Assembly (NCBI GenBank): GCA_963851085.1
Contig: CAWKNX010000001.1
Coordinates: 277,691 to 341,690, forward strand
Reading direction: 5' to 3'
Source: DATFVJ01 sp963851085
GTDB taxonomy: Bacteria > Actinomycetota > Actinomycetes > Streptosporangiales > Streptosporangiaceae
DNA: 64,000 bases
Part shown: in pieces, positions 60,143 to 64,000 of the stretch
Position numbering within the stretch: position 1 is the first letter of the stretch
How the letters are laid out: each line of letters opens with the position of its first letter
Translations under genes and position numbers: made by a program
Notes under the pieces: generated by a model
Told to the model about the DNA's origin: nothing
The model's input: only the letters and a program-made list of their open reading frames with translations
The model's database searches: none

Positions 60143-60589
60143 GTGAGCAGTCAGGCCGCACAGGTGGCACCGTTCCTCTGGTTCACGCGAGACCTGCGCC
60201 TCGGCGACCACCCGGCCCTGACCGTAGCGGCCCAGCACGGGCCGCTCACCACGCTGTTCGTTCTCGGCGACGTCCTCTTACAGACCGCCGGCCTGGCGCG
60301 CACGGCATACCTCCATCGCACCATCCGTGTGCTCGACAGCGGCCTGCGCAGCCACGACGGAGCAGTACGCAGCCGGGCATCTCCGCGCCATAGGCGTCGG
60401 CTTACTCACCTGCGTGGGTACTGGAGGCCGGTTTGCCGCTTCCCCACGTCGATGGCCTTCGACACCCTGCACACCAGGTTCGCGGCCCGCAATGCCGCCC
60501 GCGCGGCCGCCGCCAACGGCGAGCCGGCCGGTCTTCCGGCGGATGAGCAGGCCGAGGCGCGGGTCGTGGCCGGCGTCACCCCCTCCTGA
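60143..60589 (+). pseudogene. Photolyase/cryptochrome N-terminal remnant
   Basis: GTG 60143: AQVAPFLWFTRDLRLGDHPALTVAAQHGPLTTLFVLGDVLLQTAGLARTAYLHRTIRVLDSGLR is the antenna-binding front of DNA photolyase. After about residue 75 the family resemblance ends and the rest (FPTSMAFDTLHTRFAARNAARAAAANGEPAG) is unrelated. So the catalytic FAD part is missing. A photolyase gene is the usual companion of a CarH cluster, which makes the loss notable. Confidence 0.78.
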
Positions 60590-60622
60590 CCCCGGTGGGG
60601 CCTGCGGGACTGGTCGATCGAA

Positions 60623-61441
60623 GTGCCGGAAGGCCGCATCTCGGCACTTGTCGGCCCGAACAGCGCCGGCAAGACGACGCTGCTGCGGCTGCTCGTCGGG
60701 CTGCGCCGCCCTATGGCGGGAGAGGCCCGAGTGCTTGGACGGGCGCCCGCGCAGGACGAGGACTTCCTCGCGAGCGTCGGCTTTCTCGCCCAGGAAATCC
60801 CCCTCTACCGGCAGCTCTCCGCGGCCGAGCACCTCCGGATCGGCGCCCACCTCAACCGCGGGTGGGACGCCGCCGGTGCCGAGCAGCGGCTCACGGCGCT
60901 GCGGATTCCGCTCGACCGCCCCGTGCACTCGCTCTCAGGTGGCCAGCGCGCCCAGGTCGCGCTCAGCCTCGCGCTCGCCAAGCGGCCGCGCGTCCTCTTG
61001 CTCGACGAGCCGCTCGCCGCGCTCGATCCCCTCGCCCGGCGGGAGTTCCTCACTTCCCTCGCCGATGTGACCGTCGAAGGTGACGTCACGGTCGTGCTCT
61101 CCTCACACCTCGTGCACGACCTCGAGCGTGTCTGCAACCACCTCATCCTGCTCTCGGCCTCCCGGGTGCGCCTCTGCGACGACATCGAAGACGTGCTCGG
61201 CGCTCACCGGGTGCTGGTCGGACCGCGGCGGAGCACCGCAGAGCTCGAACGCCTCTTTACCGTTGTGAAGGCGACGCAGACCGAGCGCCAATCGAGGGTG
61301 CTCGCCCGCCTCGACGGCCCGGTGCTCGATCCGGCCTGGGAGGTGTCCGAGGTCGGGCTCGAAGACATCATCCTCGCCTACATGTCCAAGGACGAGGCCC
61401 TTACTGCCGGGTCGCTCAGCATGGCCGGAGGCACCGAATGA
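60623..61441 (+). CDS. ABC transporter ATP-binding protein, N-terminus probably truncated
   Basis: 272 aa. ALVGPNSAGKTTLLRLLVGLRRP (Walker A), HSLSGGQRAQVALSLALAKRPRVLLLDEPLAALDP (signature and Walker B), then VVLSSHLVHDLERVC. The frame reads back to a stop at 60587-60589 immediately before PRWGLRDWSIEVPEGRI, so the first 15-20 residues and native start were lost at the junction with the photolyase remnant. GTG 60623 would be the first start inside the frame. Stop overlaps the permease ATG. Confidence 0.85.
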   Translation: MPEGRISALVGPNSAGKTTLLRLLVGLRRPMAGEARVLGRAPAQDEDFLASVGFLAQEIPLYRQLSAAEHLRIGAHLNRGWDAAGAEQRLTALRIPLDRPVHSLSGGQRAQVALSLALAKRPRVLLLDEPLAALDPLARREFLTSLADVTVEGDVTVVLSSHLVHDLERVCNHLILLSASRVRLCDDIEDVLGAHRVLVGPRRSTAELERLFTVVKATQTERQSRVLARLDGPVLDPAWEVSEVGLEDIILAYMSKDEALTAGSLSMAGGTE

Positions 61442-62244
61442 CGTTCCTCATCTGGAGACTGCACCGCACGCACGCCATTGTCTCAACCGTCGCGATCGTG
61501 GCGATCACCGCCGTGCTCGTGCCGACCGGGATCGCCATCGCAAACTCCTACCACCACGCCGTCACCAACTGCTCGGTCAACCACGTCGGCTGCGGCGACA
61601 TCGCGAGCACCGTGTTCGGCAACGACACCGTCTTGATGGATCTCGTGCAGACTGCGGCGTTGGCAGTCCCGCTCGTCCTCGGCATCAGCTGGGGTGGACC
61701 GCTCGTGGCGGGTGAGTTCGAAGCGAGCACCGAGGACTTCGCCTGGACGCAGGGGGCGACGCGCCACCGATGGGTGCTCACGAACATCGGCTGGGCTCTT
61801 CTCGCCGCGGCCGCGTGGGGAGGTGCGCTGGCGGCACTGTTCACGTGGTGGCGTGGAGCGGCGAACGCTGCCTTCGGACCCGTCCAACTCCTGTCCTTCG
61901 ACATCCAGGGTGTCGCCCCCGTGGCCTACGCCGTGTTCGCCATGGCGTTGGGCATCGCCGCTGGAGCGCTCTTTCGACGAGTCGTGCCGGCGATCACGAC
62001 GACGCTCGTTGTCTTCGCCGCCCTGCGCATTGTCGCGGCGCTCGTCCTTCGCGAACACCTCGCCGTGTCGAAGAACGTCTCACGTTTCTATTGCTCAACC
62101 CAACCAGGCGGCCTTCAGCCCCCGCTATCGCCACTGGCCGTTCCGTTGCTGCTCAAGCCCCGGCACCACGCGGAATCGCGGATTCCGTGGGGCGCTACAC
62201 AGGCGCGTGTAACCGATGTTGGTTACACGCAGTTGTGGTGGTGA
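61438..62244 (+). CDS. ABC transporter permease, C-terminus frame-disrupted
   Basis: 268 aa. FLIWRLHRTHAIVSTVAIVAITAVLVPTGIAIANSYHHAV is the first helix; DLVQTAALAVPLVLGISWGGPLVAGEFEASTEDFAWTQGATRHRW, SFDIQGVAPVAYAVFAMALGIAAGALFRRVVPAITTTLVVFAALRIVAALVLRE follow, as in actinobacterial exporter permeases. At about 62090 the frame changes: FYCSTQPGGLQPPLSPLAV should read QPNQAAFSPRYRHWPF in the next frame. The last TM is gone. Together with the ATPase, probably a small-molecule or lantibiotic exporter, perhaps inactive. Confidence 0.78.
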   Translation: MTFLIWRLHRTHAIVSTVAIVAITAVLVPTGIAIANSYHHAVTNCSVNHVGCGDIASTVFGNDTVLMDLVQTAALAVPLVLGISWGGPLVAGEFEASTEDFAWTQGATRHRWVLTNIGWALLAAAAWGGALAALFTWWRGAANAAFGPVQLLSFDIQGVAPVAYAVFAMALGIAAGALFRRVVPAITTTLVVFAALRIVAALVLREHLAVSKNVSRFYCSTQPGGLQPPLSPLAVPLLLKPRHHAESRIPWGATQARVTDVGYTQLWW

Positions 62245-62302
62245 GCCGGAAACGGTGATCCGCCGCGTGCAGCATCCCTGACTCTGCTCGTCGGATCGTC
62301 GA

Positions 62303-62866
62303 TCAGGGGCGGTCGTCCCCTGGCTGGAGGAGCCTGCCGTTCTTCGACAGGTCCGGGTCGGTGCATGCGGAGAGGTTGAAACAGCAGGGCCGTCTCTTCC
62401 CGCTCTTCATCTTCGAGATGCTCACGTCGACCCGTCGTCTGCGCGTGTCAGGGTTCTTCGTGGCGTTGACCCAACGCACCCATTCCCAACGCGCCATCGG
62501 GGTGATCTCGTTCCACAGGTCCTGGATCTTCTGCGGGGCAGCTGCCAGAGCTGTCGCAAGATCCTGGGGCACGCTCGGCTCTGGCCAATCCTTGGTCACC
62601 TCGATGTCGAGCGTCGCAGTGTCACCCGCGCTGATACCAGCAGCGTGTTGCAGCGTGTCATCGACCCTTATCCAGTGGCCAAAATTTCCGTCTGGTTCGA
62701 GCACCGTCTGGAACTCGACGCCATTGATCGTTCCGTGGACGGCCACCTGCCCGCGCGAGGGCAGGTTCTTGCTCGCCGTCTCAGGCAACCGCAACACAGT
62801 CGATGTGTCGATCGTGGACAGCGTGGCGTCGAAGCGAATGATCGCTCCCTCTGTACGCTGAGTCAC
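62303..62866 (-). CDS. DUF1905/YdeI-OmpD-associated domain protein
   Basis: 187 aa. RFDATLSTIDTSTVLRLPETASKNLPSRGQVAVHGTINGVEFQTVLEPDGNFGHWIRV is DUF1905; WPEPSVPQDLATALAAAPQKIQDLWNEITPMARWEWVRWVNATKNPDTRRRRVDVSISKMKSGKRRPCCFNLSACT is the YdeI/OmpD-associated part linked to tolerance of cationic peptides or phage/bacteriocin. Start ATG 62866. Function not certain. Confidence 0.82.
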   Translation of the reverse strand: MTQRTEGAIIRFDATLSTIDTSTVLRLPETASKNLPSRGQVAVHGTINGVEFQTVLEPDGNFGHWIRVDDTLQHAAGISAGDTATLDIEVTKDWPEPSVPQDLATALAAAPQKIQDLWNEITPMARWEWVRWVNATKNPDTRRRRVDVSISKMKSGKRRPCCFNLSACTDPDLSKNGRLLQPGDDRP

Positions 62867-62944
62867 CGCCGTCCCTCATCTTCTCCGTTCCGGACACGCC
62901 ACCCCGAGGGTGACACCCTCATCGAGTGCGTCACGGTTGACACT

Positions 62945-63349
62945 CTACAGCGGGGGTTCCCCGACGCGGGGCCGGGCCATGATCGGCGGAAGCGGCGACG
63001 AGGCCCACATCGCTGCGGCCATGCCATGGAGATCGGACAACACCCGATCGTCGGATTCAATGGGGCCGAAAGCCTCGCCCGTCGCGAGAACAACGCGTGC
63101 CGCCCGGTACCGCGGCGGCGCCGACCCATGCACCAGCGCGATCTCGAGCGCGCCCTGGTCGATCCAGGACAGGTCGTGATACAGCGCCACATTCGGGCGC
63201 CACGCGCCGCTGTTGCGCCAGCACGGCTTGCACAGCGGCAGGTTCTTGAAGTCCGCAAATTATCCGCATGGACAGCGCTCGTAAACGCCGACCCCACGGA
63301 AGGCCACGGGCTGGCGCTTGACGATGATCGAGGCGGGGTCGCGGCGCAT
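62945..63349 (-). pseudogene. Zinc-ribbon-like protein interrupted by a stop
   Basis: ATG 63349 (after GAGGAACCGTC): RRDPASIIVKRQPVAFRGVGVYERCPCG then a TAA, after which the same frame continues FADFKNLPLCKPCWRNSGAWRPNVALYHDLSWIDQGALEIALVHG to a stop at 62945. CPCG and LCKPC form a four-cysteine zinc site that straddles the stop. One nonsense change separates it from a 134-residue protein; likely inactive. Confidence 0.62.
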
Positions 63350-63510
63350 GACGGTTCCTCCGGGTGAATAGATGCGACGCGGCCCGTTTGGCCGGACGGA
63401 GGACCCGGCGGAGGTCGCCGCAGGCGAGAACTCTTCAGGGCGCAGCCGGGTCTGACGTCTGGCAGGGTCGCTGGATCGCCCCGGGGAGCAGGTCAAACGT
63501 GAAGACCTCC

Positions 63511-63645
63511 TGGTGGGGCGCCAGGGGATCGAACCCTGAACTCGCGGGTCAAAAGAAACCCGCCCCGGAGCCTTGCGCGCCCTACGTGCACGGATCGCTC
63601 GCCCAACTGCTCTCAATGCCCCCATAGCACCAGGACCGGCCCGCG
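63511..63645. repeat. Dispersed repeat copy 4, with tRNA 3'-half
   Basis: 63511-63555 repeats the tRNA 3' half on the minus strand (anticodon loop CTTTTGA, T arm CAGGGTTCGATCCCCTG, acceptor GCGCCCC, ACCA). Followed by GTGCACGGATCG and GCTCTCAATGCCCCC, then it diverges. Confidence 0.75.
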
Positions 63646-63760
63646 CGGCCCGTATCCGCCCGGGTCGCGGCCGAGCAGCCGCACACGGCCGGAGCTCGGC
63701 GGGATCACCGTGGCCATCATCGGCAGCAGCGTGGTCTTCCCGGCGCCGTTGCGCATCCTA
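63640..63760 (-). pseudogene. ABC transporter ATPase fragment
   Basis: MRNGAGKTTLLPMMATVIPPSSGRVRLLGRDPGGYGPRG is a Walker A and its downstream loop from an ABC ATPase; both ends are lost. About 40 codons. Adjoins the repeat. Confidence 0.65.
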
Positions 63761-63913
63761 TGTGGCCTGACCAGGGGAAACGACAACCGTGCCACCGGTA
63801 GGCGACAGGCGGATGGCTACTGCCCGTCTGGCTGGGCAGAAACTGACGGGAGGGCACCCAGGCCGTGGCATTGCGCGTCGGTCATCGGGGCTGCCGGGCC
63901 TACACTGGGATAC

Positions 63914-64000
63914 ATGAGCGCGATGCGTGAGGAGCTGCACCATTTGGTGGATCTGCTACCGGAGGCCGAACTGCGGCCAGCTCTCGAAGTGATCCGCGCT
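63914..64000 (+). CDS. Small partial protein at right edge (antitoxin/DUF2281-like front)
   Basis: ATG 63914: MSAMREELHHLVDLLPEAELRPALEVIRA and on past the window. The helical front resembles DUF2281-type or antitoxin-like proteins. A TACACT (63901-63906) ends 7 bases before the ATG, suggesting a leaderless mRNA. Only 29 codons visible. Confidence 0.55.
   Translation, partial: MSAMREELHHLVDLLPEAELRPALEVIRA

Overview
High-GC (about 70% by eye) DNA with actinobacterial hallmarks: GAF-ANTAR and STAS regulators, an Lsr2-type nucleoid protein remnant, an ECF sigma factor with a DGPF partner, and IS701/IS1182/IS481-like transposase debris. I read it as an Actinomycetota chromosome (Streptosporangiales/Frankiales-like) but cannot assign a genus.

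Region 1 (1-2.6 kb): leftward STAS and GAF-ANTAR regulators.

Region 2 (2.6-31.2 kb, all leftward) is one nearly complete extracellular contractile injection system (eCIS, phage-tail-like). In transcription order: sheath, inner tube, CxxC baseplate accessory, small accessory, DUF4255 cap, AAA ATPase, small accessory, eCIS-core (DUF4157-like, HELLH) protein running into a giant helical protein with a low-GC C-terminal domain, a HEAT-repeat protein abutting it, tube/LysM adaptor, LysM protein, gpD-like hub, gpV-like spike, PAAR-like tip, gp25, two baseplate-J/TIGR02243-type proteins, tail protein I-like, DUF6519 protein. Many neighbours overlap by 4 nt (ATGA/GTGA), so it looks like one long coupled operon driven from a highly structured leader near 31.2-31.35 kb. 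The giant protein plus HEAT protein look like a swapped-in effector/immunity module.

Region 3 (31.4-43.2 kb) is an accretion zone marked by four same-orientation copies of a dispersed repeat; three of them begin with the 3' half of a tRNA gene (anticodon loop reads TTT, i.e. Lys-like), as attachment sites do. Between copies lie a DUF5678-type/retropepsin-like gene pair, a VOC protein, a methyltransferase, an ECF42-like sigma/DGPF/DHFR-family cluster with a duplicated promoter, and a lower-GC pair (LysR-like protein and membrane-anchored P-loop kinase), plus transposase and Lsr2 remnants.

Region 4 (43.4-51.5 kb): an unusual AarF/ABC1-kinase fused to an Hsp20 domain, an RDD membrane protein pair, decayed histidine kinase and anti-sigma genes, a triple peptidoglycan-binding-repeat secreted protein, and a relaxase remnant.

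Region 5 (51.6-60.6 kb): a divergent cluster around a MerR-B12 (CarH/LitR-type) light regulator, with flavoprotein, DUF1365, SDR, SRPBCC, cyclopropane-fatty-acid synthase-like and thioredoxin-like genes on one side and NAD(P)-binding, CPBP protease and a photolyase stump on the other. Such sets are typical light-induced membrane-lipid modification clusters.

Region 6 (60.6-64 kb): an ABC transporter pair, a DUF1905/YdeI protein, a broken zinc-ribbon-like gene, the last tRNA-3'-half repeat, and the start of a new gene.

A caution for the whole window: at least five otherwise healthy genes are split by a single base, each at a G/C homopolymer. Either these are sequencing indels or the locus is decaying; the eCIS frames should be checked before calling them pseudogenes.
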